A stretch of DNA of 13,226 nt, taken from positions 1 through 13,226 of the forward strand of contig QNCA01000005.1 of NCBI GenBank assembly GCA_003644325.1, read 5' to 3'. Positions 1-6,886 of the stretch are shown one piece after another. The notes below the pieces were generated by a model. The model ran no database searches. It was not told where the DNA came from and saw nothing but the letters and a program-made list of their open reading frames with translations. Source of the DNA: Planctomycetota bacterium (lineage in GTDB: Bacteria; Planctomycetota; B129-G9). Positions within the stretch are counted from its first letter, which is position 1. Each line of letters opens with the position of its first letter. The position numbers were made by a program, and so were the translations under genes.

Positions 1-1642
1 CGTAAAGGCGCCCACCGGCCTTAAGCGCGCCTGCAAAACCTGGGGCGCCGAAGCCGCAATGCGCATGCTTATGAACAACCTTGACGCCGAGGTCGCCGAA
101 GATCCCGCTAATCTGATTGTTTACGGCGGCTCCGGCAAGGCCGCCAGAAACTGGAAATGCTACCACGCCATCGTTGAATCCCTGAAGAAACTCGCGCCCG
201 ACGAGACCCTGCTCGTGCAGTCCGGAAAGCCCGTCGGCGTCTTCAAGACGTTCGAGCACGCACCGAGAGTCCTTATCGCCAACTCGAATCTCGTCGGACG
301 CTGGGCCGACTGGGACCACTTTCACAAACTCGAGGCCGCAGGCCTGATGATGTACGGCCAGATGACCGCCGGCTCCTGGATATACATAGGCACCCAGGGC
401 ATCATCCAGGGAACGTACGAGACCCTGGCGGCCGCCGCCGGCAAGCACTTCAAGGGGGACCTCTCCGGCAAACTCGTTCTGACCGCCGGGCTCGGCGGCA
501 TGGGCGGCGCGCAGCCGCTGGCGGTAACCATGAACGGCGGGGTCTGCATCGTCGTTGAAGTCGATGAGGACCACATCAAACGCAGACTGAAGGCGGGCTA
601 CCTGGACGTAATGGCGGACTCATACGGCAAGGCCATCAAGATGGCGCGCGAGGCGATGGCGAAGAAGGAGCCGCTCTCGATAGGCCTGCTGGGCAATGCC
701 GCGGAGGTCATTCCGGAGTTCGCCGCGCGGCAGATCGTGCCCGACGTCCTCACCGACCAGACCAGCGCCCACGACGCGCTTGACTACGTGCCACACGGCA
801 TGCCGCTCAAGAAGGCCAACGCGCTGCGCAAAAAGAATCCCAAGGAATACAAAAAGCGCGCCATGGAATCGATGGCCAGACACGTCAGGGGCATGCTCAA
901 GTTGCAGGGTTACGGCGCGGTGACGTTCGACTACGGCAACAACATCCGCGGACAGGCGCTGAAGAGCGGCGTCAAGGACGCCTTCGACATTCCCGGCTTC
1001 GTGCCCGAGTACATCCGGCCGCTGTTTTGCAGCGGCAAGGGCCCCTTCCGATGGGTGGCGCTGTCGGGTAATCCGGAAGATATTTACGCCACCGACAAGG
1101 CCGTCAAGGAACTGTTCCCCAGGGACAAGGCGCTGTGCAGGTGGATTGACCTGGCGCAGGAGAAGATAAACTTCCAGGGACTTCCCTCAAGAATCTGCTG
1201 GCTGGGCTACGGCGAGCGCGCCAAGTTGGGCGAGCGCATAAATCAAATGGTGGCGAAGAAGAAAATCAAGGCCCCCATTGTAATCGGAAGGGACCATCTC
1301 GACTGCGGGTCGGTGGCCTCTCCCAACCGTGAGACCGAAGGCATGCGTGACGGCAGCGATGCGGTCGCGGACTGGCCGCTCCTCAACGGCATGCTGAATG
1401 TCGCTTCCGGCGCAACATGGGTCAGCATGCACCACGGCGGCGGCGTAGGCATCGGGTATTCCCAGCACTCCGGCATGGTAATCGTCGCCGACGGCACAAA
1501 AGACGCCTCCGAGCGGCTCAACCGGGTTCTGACCAACGACCCGGGCAGCGGCATCGCGCGCCACGTGGACGCCGGCTATCCCAGGGCCGTGAAGACCGCA
1601 AGAAAAATGAAAGTGAAAATCCCGATGCGCAAGACCTCGTAA
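1..1642 (+). CDS. hutU: Urocanate hydratase (urocanase), 5' end cut off by window
   Basis: This enzyme catalyses the second step of histidine degradation: urocanate plus water gives 4-imidazolone-5-propionate, with tightly bound NAD+ as electrophile, in the cytoplasm. The open frame runs from the first complete codon at base 2. The residues before the Met at 59 (visible part [20 protein letters not shown]) match the usual urocanase N-terminus, so 59 is an internal Met and only about ten residues are missing; 546 codons are visible against a family length near 550-560. The active-site decapeptide [10 protein letters not shown] lies at 1172-1201 with the catalytic Cys codon at 1196-1198. The glycine-rich NAD segment [12 protein letters not shown] is at 488-523, and [15 protein letters not shown] and the [15 protein letters not shown] stretch follow near 1300-1450. 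It stands first in a hut cluster with hutI and ftcD downstream. Identification is secure; the true start is outside the window. Confidence 0.97.
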   Translation, partial: VKAPTGLKRACKTWGAEAAMRMLMNNLDAEVAEDPANLIVYGGSGKAARNWKCYHAIVESLKKLAPDETLLVQSGKPVGVFKTFEHAPRVLIANSNLVGRWADWDHFHKLEAAGLMMYGQMTAGSWIYIGTQGIIQGTYETLAAAAGKHFKGDLSGKLVLTAGLGGMGGAQPLAVTMNGGVCIVVEVDEDHIKRRLKAGYLDVMADSYGKAIKMAREAMAKKEPLSIGLLGNAAEVIPEFAARQIVPDVLTDQTSAHDALDYVPHGMPLKKANALRKKNPKEYKKRAMESMARHVRGMLKLQGYGAVTFDYGNNIRGQALKSGVKDAFDIPGFVPEYIRPLFCSGKGPFRWVALSGNPEDIYATDKAVKELFPRDKALCRWIDLAQEKINFQGLPSRICWLGYGERAKLGERINQMVAKKKIKAPIVIGRDHLDCGSVASPNRETEGMRDGSDAVADWPLLNGMLNVASGATWVSMHHGGGVGIGYSQHSGMVIVADGTKDASERLNRVLTNDPGSGIARHVDAGYPRAVKTARKMKVKIPMRKTS

Positions 1643-1701
1643 CTCGAAACGAATGATGTAGAGGAGGCGGGAGCACGTAAGAATTCTGGAAGGGCCGCGC
1701 C

Positions 1702-1714
1702 GGTGACTGTCACC
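1702..1714. repeat. GGTGACTGTCACC palindrome containing a start codon
   Basis: This is a perfect 6+1+6 palindrome between hutU and the next gene. The same core with a different central base occurs in both MITE-like copies (4748-4760, 4804-4816, 13165-13177) and in degenerate form at 3343-3355 and 10580-10592. Here the GTG at 1703-1705 is the likely start codon of the small membrane protein gene. Kinship with the other copies is inferred from the shared core only, since the flanks here (GC-rich) do not match them. Confidence 0.5.
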
Positions 1715-2077
1715 GCGCCAAACGGAGCGGGCCTCTGCTGGTGGAAGTCTAAAAGATTCCGCCGTATTTTCTTCTTGTCCTTGCGGGTTGTTGTGTTGAC
1801 GTTGACGGCAAACATATTCGACCTTCTGCGCCAGTTGCCCGTCGGCCTTATCGCCGCCGCGGCGTTTCTGTTGCTGACCTTTTTCGTAATCCTGCTCTGG
1901 CTGGAGGTGGCGGCGTTGAATCACGCGCTCCACAGGAGGGCGCAGGGCGGCCCGGCGGATGCCCTTCAGCGGATGTGCGACGATCTGGACAAAATCGAGG
2001 GGAAACTGGCCGAACTGAACGGACGACTGGAAACTCTTGACGCGGAAAACAGGCGGAACAAAGATGAAGACGGTTGA
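1703..2077 (+). CDS. Unknown small membrane protein with C-terminal coiled coil
   Basis: I do not recognise this 124-residue protein. It has a basic N-terminus, a first hydrophobic stretch at about residues 22-39, a strong membrane segment at about 46-69 rich in Leu, Ala and Phe, then a hydrophilic helical tail (about 86-118) with a heptad-like run of Leu, Asp, Lys and Glu that suggests a coiled coil. The simplest reading is a membrane-anchored protein with a helical tail. The GTG start has a purine-rich GGAAGGG at 1688-1694, eight bases upstream. A stronger GAGGAGG at 1661-1667 has no start codon at a usable distance, so the start is uncertain. The gene overlaps the hutI start by 14 bases, which suggests translational coupling and argues that it is real. 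It is not a known histidine-pathway enzyme; a transport accessory or scaffold is possible, but nothing in the sequence shows it. Confidence 0.55.
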   Translation: MTVTAPNGAGLCWWKSKRFRRIFFLSLRVVVLTLTANIFDLLRQLPVGLIAAAAFLLLTFFVILLWLEVAALNHALHRRAQGGPADALQRMCDDLDKIEGKLAELNGRLETLDAENRRNKDEDG

Positions 2078-3341
2078 CCTTGTCGTGCGTGACGCCGCGC
2101 AACTGATAACATTGGATGAACCGCTTCCCGCCGAAGGCAACGGCGTCGATAGCGCCTCTCTGCCCGTGGTGCCGGACGGCGCGGCGGCGATTTCCGATGG
2201 GAAGATAATCGAATACGGGGCCACCTCCGACATTGCCGCGAAGTACAAAGCCCGCTCCGTCATCAGCGCGGCGGGCATGGTTGTCACGCCGGGACTTGTG
2301 GACCCGCACACGCATCTCGTGTTTCCCGCCACGCGCGAGGACGAGTTCGAGATGCGCAACATGGGGCTTTCGTACAAAGAAATCACGCTGCGGGGCGGCG
2401 GGATTCACGCCTCCGTGCGCAAACTGCGTGAGATGAGCAAGGAGGAGTTGGTTGAAAAATCCCTGCCCTATCTAAACTCGGCCCTGGCCCACGGCACCAC
2501 CGCCATCGAGATAAAAAGCGGCTACGGCCTGACAACAAAGGACGAGATCAAGACGCTCGAAGCAATCGCCGAACTGAACAAACGGCACGTCGTGGATATT
2601 GTGCCAACCTTCCTCGGCGCGCACGAGGTGCCGGTCGAGTTTCGGGATAACAAGGAGGGCTACATCTCGCTCCTTATCAATGAGATGATTCCGGAAGTGG
2701 TCAGGCGCGGTCTTGCGGAGTTCTGCGACATCTTTTGCGAGGCCCACGTTTATAATATAGAGGAGTCTCGGCGAATCCTGCTGGCGGCGAGGGAAGCGGG
2801 CATGAAGTTGAAGATGCACGCCGACGAAATCGAGCCGATAGGCGGCGCGGAACTGGCCGGCGAACTGCGCGCGGTCAGCGCGGACCACCTGGTCGCCGCC
2901 TCGGACGCCGGGATTGAGGCCCTGGCCGCCGGCGGGGTGGCGCCGGTGCTGCTGCCTGCGACGAGTTTCAGCCTGGGTCTGCAGAAGCACGCCCCCGCGC
3001 GGAAAATGCTCGACGCCGGACTGCCTGTGGCGCTGTCCACGGATTTCAACCCGGGCACCTCGTTCACCGAATCGCAGCAATTCACCATGTCACTGGCGTG
3101 CGTCAACCTGAAGATGTCCGCGGCGGAAGCGCTGCGCGGCTGCACCGTCAACGCCGCCCGTGCGATATGCAGGGACGGCACGGTGGGCAGCATCGCGCCC
3201 GGAAAGCAGGCAGACCTGGTCGTCTGGAACATCCCGAACTATAAGCACCTGGGATACCACTCCGGCGTGAACCTCGTTCGCTTCGTCATAAAAAAGGGAA
3301 ATATCGTGGCGAGAAACGTAAACACCGTAAAAGGAACATAA
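2064..3341 (+). CDS. hutI: Imidazolonepropionase
   Basis: HutI opens the imidazolone ring: 4-imidazolone-5-propionate plus water gives N-formimino-L-glutamate. It is a cytoplasmic, metal-dependent amidohydrolase-fold enzyme. The protein is 425 residues, close to the family norm. Metal ligands are in place: HxH at His82/His84 (DPHTHLVF), His252 in MHADE and Asp327 in STDFNPGTS. Also present are GGGIHASVRKLR (about 112-123), KSGYGLTTKDE (about 152-162) and GAHEVP with His187. I chose ATG 2064 over a TTG in the same frame at 2037 because AGGCGG at 2051-2056 is well spaced and the family N-terminus starts here; this start lies inside the end of the preceding gene. The last codons and the stop fall inside a dispersed repeat (3330-3359), giving a tail (residues after about 415) that probably is not ancestral. 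The function is secure. Confidence 0.97.
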   Translation: MKTVDLVVRDAAQLITLDEPLPAEGNGVDSASLPVVPDGAAAISDGKIIEYGATSDIAAKYKARSVISAAGMVVTPGLVDPHTHLVFPATREDEFEMRNMGLSYKEITLRGGGIHASVRKLREMSKEELVEKSLPYLNSALAHGTTAIEIKSGYGLTTKDEIKTLEAIAELNKRHVVDIVPTFLGAHEVPVEFRDNKEGYISLLINEMIPEVVRRGLAEFCDIFCEAHVYNIEESRRILLAAREAGMKLKMHADEIEPIGGAELAGELRAVSADHLVAASDAGIEALAAGGVAPVLLPATSFSLGLQKHAPARKMLDAGLPVALSTDFNPGTSFTESQQFTMSLACVNLKMSAAEALRGCTVNAARAICRDGTVGSIAPGKQADLVVWNIPNYKHLGYHSGVNLVRFVIKKGNIVARNVNTVKGT

Positions 3342-3359
3342 AAGATGACTGTCACCTTT
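3330..3359. repeat. Partial copy of dispersed palindromic repeat at hutI stop
   Basis: These 30 bases match 10566-10595 (one arm plus core of the large palindrome upstream of nadD) at 26 of 30 positions without gaps. The piece starts with AAAGGAACAT, which encodes the last hutI residues and the first base of its stop codon, and continues into AAAGATGAC / T / GTCACCTTT, a 9-base inverted repeat with one mismatch. The second long arm found at 10602-10622 is missing here, so this is a partial or decayed copy. Confidence 0.55.
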
Positions 3360-3381
3360 AACCCCGATTTTGGTGTAAAAC

Positions 3382-4287
3382 ATGGACGGAATAGTCGAAT
3401 GCGTGCCGAATTTCAGCGAAGGCCGCAATCCCGAGGTGATAGACCGAATTGCAGCGGCGATAGCGGACGTTAAAACCGTCAAGGTGCTGGGACGCGAATC
3501 GGACAAGGACCACAACCGCAGCGTAATCACCTTCATCGGCCCGCCCGAGACAATCGCCGACGCCGCCTTTGCGGGCGTTGCGAAAGCCGCCGAATTGATA
3601 GACCTGACCCGGCACACCGGCGAGCACCCGCGCATGGGAGCCGCCGACGTCGTGCCGTTCGTGCCCGTTCGCGGAGTCGAGATGGAAGACTGCGTGAAAC
3701 TGGCGCAAGGTTTGGGCCGGCGCGTCGGTGATGAACTGCGGATACCGGTATTTCTTTACGAAGAAGCGGCCACCAGGCCGGAACGCCGCAATCTGGCGAA
3801 CGTCCGCAAGGGTCAATTCGAAGGTCTGCGCGACCTCATCGGCAAAGACCCCGAGCGCAAACCCGATTTCGGTCCGGAGAAGATCCACCCGACGGCCGGC
3901 GCGGTCGCAATAGGCGCCAGGGAATTCCTAATCGCCTACAACGTCAACCTCGCCTCGGACAACCTGGCCCTGGCCAAAGAGATTGCAAAGAAGATCCGCG
4001 AGTCGAGCGGGGGATTGCCCTGCGTAAAGGCGCTCGGGCTTATGCTCAAAGAGTTGAACGTCGCACAGGTCTCCATGAACCTGACAAACTTCAGGGTTAC
4101 CCCCATGCGAAAGGTCTTCGACGCCATCAGGGCCGAGGCCGAGAAGGCAGGCGACAAGATACGCGATTCCGAACTCATCGGCCTGGTCCCGCGGGCGGCG
4201 CTCTCTCCCGAAGATGTGGAATACCTGAAAATCGAGTCGTTCGACCCCGGTCAGATAATCGAAAACCGACTGGATGATACCGACTGA
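3382..4287 (+). CDS. ftcD: Glutamate formimidoyltransferase (stand-alone)
   Basis: This protein transfers the formimino group of N-formimino-L-glutamate to tetrahydrofolate, releasing glutamate and 5-formimino-tetrahydrofolate; it is the last histidine-specific step in this route. The 301 residues correspond to the transferase part of vertebrate FTCD, without the C-terminal cyclodeaminase domain, so the cyclodeaminase must be encoded elsewhere. Diagnostic sequence includes CVPNFSEGRN (7-16), DHNRSVITF (43-51), HTGEHPRMGA (78-87) with His82 at the catalytic position, IPVFLYEEAA, and AREFLIAYNVNL. ATG 3382 starts at the conserved MxxIVECVPNFSEG, but I see no clear Shine-Dalgarno sequence. The gene lies 40 bases after hutI, with a repeat fragment in the gap, which may have changed the original translation signal. 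The hutU-hutI-ftcD order implies a glutamate-plus-C1 route rather than HutF/HutG or direct HutG hydrolysis. Confidence 0.95.
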   Translation: MDGIVECVPNFSEGRNPEVIDRIAAAIADVKTVKVLGRESDKDHNRSVITFIGPPETIADAAFAGVAKAAELIDLTRHTGEHPRMGAADVVPFVPVRGVEMEDCVKLAQGLGRRVGDELRIPVFLYEEAATRPERRNLANVRKGQFEGLRDLIGKDPERKPDFGPEKIHPTAGAVAIGAREFLIAYNVNLASDNLALAKEIAKKIRESSGGLPCVKALGLMLKELNVAQVSMNLTNFRVTPMRKVFDAIRAEAEKAGDKIRDSELIGLVPRAALSPEDVEYLKIESFDPGQIIENRLDDTD

Positions 4288-4332
4288 ACGACTGTTTTGA
4301 GTCTTTGAACGCCTAAACCTTTTGATATCGAT

Positions 4333-4653
4333 ATGCGAAGAATAACCGAACACCCCATTCTGGATTTTAAGCAAGGCCGGAAAATCACGTTCACATTTGA
4401 CGGCAAGACCATGGAAGGCATGGAAGGCGACACTATCGCTTCGGCCCTCCAGGCCGCGGGAATCAGGGTTTACAGAGAGAGCATAAAACTTCAGCGCCCG
4501 CGCGGATTCTTCTGTGCAATCGGGCGTTGCGCCAGTTGTTCCATGATAGTTGACGGCGTGCCGAACACGAAGACCTGTGTAACCCGCTTGAAGGAAGGCA
4601 TGGTAGTCGAAACGCAGCACGGGCGCGGCAGCGTCAGGCAAATCCGAGAATGA
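4333..4653 (+). CDS. Small [2Fe-2S] subunit of an FAD-dependent dehydrogenase (HcnA/SoxA N-terminal-like)
   Basis: This 106-residue plant-type ferredoxin-like protein belongs to the family found at the N-terminus of sarcosine oxidase alpha and as separate small subunits such as HcnA. Cysteines Cys61, Cys66, Cys69 and Cys82 form the C-x4-C-x2-C-x12-C pattern in RGFFCAIGRCASCSMIVDG...TC. The stretch before it (GDTIASALQAAGIRVYRESIKL) is the usual helix and strand of this family. Its expected role is to relay electrons between the flavin subunits encoded downstream (5000-8018). The gene starts 45 bases after ftcD; no clear ribosome binding site is visible. A mobile element and a palindrome now lie between it and its presumed partner genes. 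The fold and cluster are well supported; the substrate of the complex cannot be read from sequence. Confidence 0.88.
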   Translation: MRRITEHPILDFKQGRKITFTFDGKTMEGMEGDTIASALQAAGIRVYRESIKLQRPRGFFCAIGRCASCSMIVDGVPNTKTCVTRLKEGMVVETQHGRGSVRQIRE

Positions 4654-4675
4654 GACAGCCTTCGGCTGCTCTTGT

Positions 4676-4845
4676 ACTCAAGTTGACTGAGTTTTTCTGG
4701 ATGATGGTGGGTGCTTGATTATAGTCTGCTGTTTCACAACACCTTACGGTGACAGTCACCAATCTACGATCCGTTCCGACAAGGCCGGAACGGCTCCGTA
4801 ATCGGTGACAGTCACCGAAGTTAGCAAAAGTCAGTCAACTTGAGT
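4676..4845. mobile_element. MITE-like non-autonomous element, complete copy
   Basis: The element is 170 bases with no gene. The left end ACTCAAGTTGACTGA (4676-4690) is repeated exactly in inverted form at the right end (4831-4845), and the inverted match continues with one mismatch through the next four bases. The flanks CTTGT (4671-4675) and CTTGT (4846-4850) form a perfect 5-base target site duplication. The right half holds two GGTGACAGTCACC palindromes (4748-4760, 4804-4816) around a hairpin with arms CCGTTCCG (4771-4778) and CGGAACGG (4786-4793). A second copy starts at 13093. It interrupts the spacing between the [2Fe-2S] subunit gene and the large FAD subunit gene. I cannot assign it to a transposase family. 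Confidence 0.85.
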
Positions 4846-4912
4846 CTTGTACTTTTGTTTTGCGTGCCCGTGGAGTTGCTCCCAAGAGCACGTAAAGCGA
4901 AAGAAGTACAAG
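4846..4912. repeat. Imperfect long inverted repeat beside the MITE
   Basis: CTTGTACTT at 4846-4854 pairs perfectly with AAGTACAAG at 4904-4912. The inner arms (ending GCGTGC on the left, starting GCACGT on the right) pair imperfectly, and GGAG/CTCC around TTG forms a small apical hairpin near 4872-4882. The outermost bases of this palindrome are the target duplication of the MITE, so the MITE seems to have inserted at the edge of an older palindromic element. A role as an RNA processing signal or a REP-like unit is possible; no other copy is in the window. Confidence 0.5.
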
Positions 4913-4918
4913 CCTCCC

Positions 4919-4938
4919 GCCCCCGACAAGTCGGGGGC
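4919..4938. other. GC-rich hairpin between [2Fe-2S] and FAD subunit genes
   Basis: The arms GCCCCCGAC (4919-4927) and GTCGGGGGC (4930-4938) are perfectly complementary around AA. No T-run follows, so this is not a clear intrinsic terminator, but it could stabilise or attenuate the transcript. The tip CCGACAAGTCGG resembles the tip of the MITE hairpin (CCGACAAGGTCGG in the copy at 13093). The remaining bases up to 4999 show no promoter of good quality and no ribosome binding site. Confidence 0.5.
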
Positions 4939-4999
4939 TCGTATGGGAGAGAGGGGTGGCGTTCCCTTTTCAATCTGACAATTACAGACCATTATAAAA

Positions 5000-6886
5000 A
5001 TGATAGAAACTGAAATACTTGTAATCGGCGGAGGCCCCGCGGGCCTTTGCGCAGCCGTCGAAGCCGCCGAACACGGCGCAAAGGTCCTTTTACTCGACGA
5101 CAAGGACGTGCTCGGCGGGCAACTCATCAAGCAGACTCATCGCTTCTTCGGCTCGCAGCAGCAATACGCCGGAGTGCGCGGCATCGACATCGCCGGGATT
5201 CTCATCCGAAACGCCGAGAAGTTCGGCGTTGAACTGATGCCGGGCGCGACCGTTACCGCGATTTACGATGACGGTGTCGTCCTCGCGGCCGCTGCCGACA
5301 GGACGATCAAGATTCGACCGGAGAAGATGGTCGTCGCCACCGGCGCCTACGAAAACACGCTGGCATTTCCGAACTGTGATTTGCCGGGCGTGTACGGCGC
5401 GGGCGCCGTGCAAACGCTGATGAACGTGAACGGCGTGGCGCCGGGCGAGCGCGTGCTCATGGTCGGCGCGGGAAACATCGGACTCATTGTCACCTACCAG
5501 TTGCTTCAGGCGGGCATCCGGGTGGCGGCCATTGTGGAAGCGGCCGACAAGGTCGGCGGCTACTATGTCCACGCAAACAAGATCCGCCGCCTGGGGGTGC
5601 CGATACTGTTGCGCCATACGGTCAAGTACGCCTTGGGCAAGGACGGCGTGGAAGGCGCGGTGATTGTGCGGCTGGACGATAAATTCCGCCCTGTGACGGG
5701 CACGGAACGCGCGCTTGACGTGGATACAATCTGCCTGGCGGTCGGCCTGACGCCGCTGACCGAACTGCTCTGGAATGCCGGCTGTGAGATGAAGTACGTC
5801 TCTCAACTGGGCGGGCACGTGGCCTGGCACGACGAGGACATGCGCACGTCGCGCGGGGACATCTACGTGGCCGGGGACGCCTCCGGCATCGAGGAGGCGA
5901 GCAGCGCCATGATAGAAGGCAAGGTTGCCGGGCTGAACGCGGCATACATGCTCAAGCGCGACACGGGCCTGACGAGCGAAGTCCGCGAGGAACGGCTGAA
6001 AAACTACCACGACCAGTTGTATCGACTTCGCCGCGGGCCGTTCGGCGAGAAGGCCCGCGTCGGCAAGAGCGTGCTCACAGGTGCGCCGATGCCGGCCGCC
6101 GGACCGATAGAATCCACGCCGCACTCCGATGCGACTTTTTCGAAAGGCGCGCGCGTGGTCATAGAATGCGAGCAGAACATTCCGTGCAACCCATGCGAGG
6201 CGACCTGCCCCCACGGCGCTATTACCGTGGGTGATGACATCGTGAACTATCCCGTGCTCGACCCCGCCAGGTGCAACGCCTGCGGCATCTGCGTGGTGAA
6301 CTGCCCCGGGCTGGCGCTGTTCGTCATCAACCGTGACTACTCCGAGACGGAAACGGAGATAATGCTGCCGTATGAGTTCCTGCCTCTTCCCAACAAGGGT
6401 GACCGCGTGGACGCCTTCGACCGAAAGGGGAACTTCGCGTGCAGGGCGACGGTCTCGCGCGTCATAAAGTCCAAGAAATTTGACCGTACTGCGCTGGTTT
6501 CCCTCGTGGTGGAGGACAAGTACGCGGATGTGGTACGGAGTTTCCGCGTGAACGGCGGGCAAAAGACCGAACGTACCGAGAAGGCGGCGGGGGATGTACC
6601 GGACGACATGGACACGGTAATCTGCGTGTGCGAGGACGTGACGCGGCGGCAGATAGAAGAAGCGATAGACCGCGACGGCGCGCGGAGCATTGACGAAATC
6701 AAACGTTTGCTCCGGTGCGGTATGGGCCCCTGCCAGGGCAAGACCTGCCAGCGGCTCATAATGCAGATACTCTCACGAAAACTGAACCGCAACATTGAAG
6801 AGTTCAAGCCACAGACATATCGCGGCCCGATGAAACCGGTGCCGCTTGGATTGCTTGCGAAGGCGAACAATGAAGAAAAAGACTGA
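5000..6886 (+). CDS. Large FAD/NAD(P)-type oxidoreductase subunit with two [4Fe-4S] sites and a BFD-like [2Fe-2S] domain
   Basis: This 628-residue protein is the electron-transfer subunit of an amino/imino-acid dehydrogenase of the HcnB / opine oxidase A / proline dehydrogenase alpha type. Domains in order: FAD-binding Rossmann fold with GGGPAG (10-15) and GGQL; a second dinucleotide fold with VGAGNIG (155-161); the flavin-closing AGD at 291-293; a ferredoxin insert with C390, C396, C399, C403 and C425, C428, C431, C435, enough for two [4Fe-4S] clusters; a linker (about 450-535) that may be a small beta domain; and a BFD-like [2Fe-2S] domain with CVC (542-544) and CGMGPCQGKTC (573-583). HcnB as I know it is shorter and lacks the ferredoxin insert. 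There is no aminomethyltransferase domain as in sarcosine oxidase alpha. ATG 5000 fits the family start, but no Shine-Dalgarno is visible. It overlaps the next gene by 17 bases. Confidence 0.9.
   Translation: MIETEILVIGGGPAGLCAAVEAAEHGAKVLLLDDKDVLGGQLIKQTHRFFGSQQQYAGVRGIDIAGILIRNAEKFGVELMPGATVTAIYDDGVVLAAAADRTIKIRPEKMVVATGAYENTLAFPNCDLPGVYGAGAVQTLMNVNGVAPGERVLMVGAGNIGLIVTYQLLQAGIRVAAIVEAADKVGGYYVHANKIRRLGVPILLRHTVKYALGKDGVEGAVIVRLDDKFRPVTGTERALDVDTICLAVGLTPLTELLWNAGCEMKYVSQLGGHVAWHDEDMRTSRGDIYVAGDASGIEEASSAMIEGKVAGLNAAYMLKRDTGLTSEVREERLKNYHDQLYRLRRGPFGEKARVGKSVLTGAPMPAAGPIESTPHSDATFSKGARVVIECEQNIPCNPCEATCPHGAITVGDDIVNYPVLDPARCNACGICVVNCPGLALFVINRDYSETETEIMLPYEFLPLPNKGDRVDAFDRKGNFACRATVSRVIKSKKFDRTALVSLVVEDKYADVVRSFRVNGGQKTERTEKAAGDVPDDMDTVICVCEDVTRRQIEEAIDRDGARSIDEIKRLLRCGMGPCQGKTCQRLIMQILSRKLNRNIEEFKPQTYRGPMKPVPLGLLAKANNEEKD

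Noticed and set aside
1187..2386. 399-codon open frame on the minus strand
   Set aside because: It runs antisense across hutU, the small membrane gene and hutI, has no motifs, and its composition is that of an antisense shadow.
3344..3480. Short reading frame from ATG 3344 with AAGGA upstream
   Set aside because: It starts in the repeat fragment, is out of frame with ftcD, and yields a short basic peptide with no family features; kept only as a possible translation decoy.
4657..4670. CAGCC-TTC-GGCTG hairpin after the [2Fe-2S] gene as a terminator
   Set aside because: The stem is only five base pairs and no T-run follows.
4975..4998. CTGACA and TATAAA before the FAD gene as a promoter
   Set aside because: The spacing is only 12 bases, too short for a sigma70 promoter.
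5090..6562. 490-codon open frame on the minus strand
   Set aside because: It lies wholly opposite the well-supported FAD/Fe-S gene, has no recognisable domain and is His/Arg/Val-rich, as expected for the antisense frame of a GC-rich gene.
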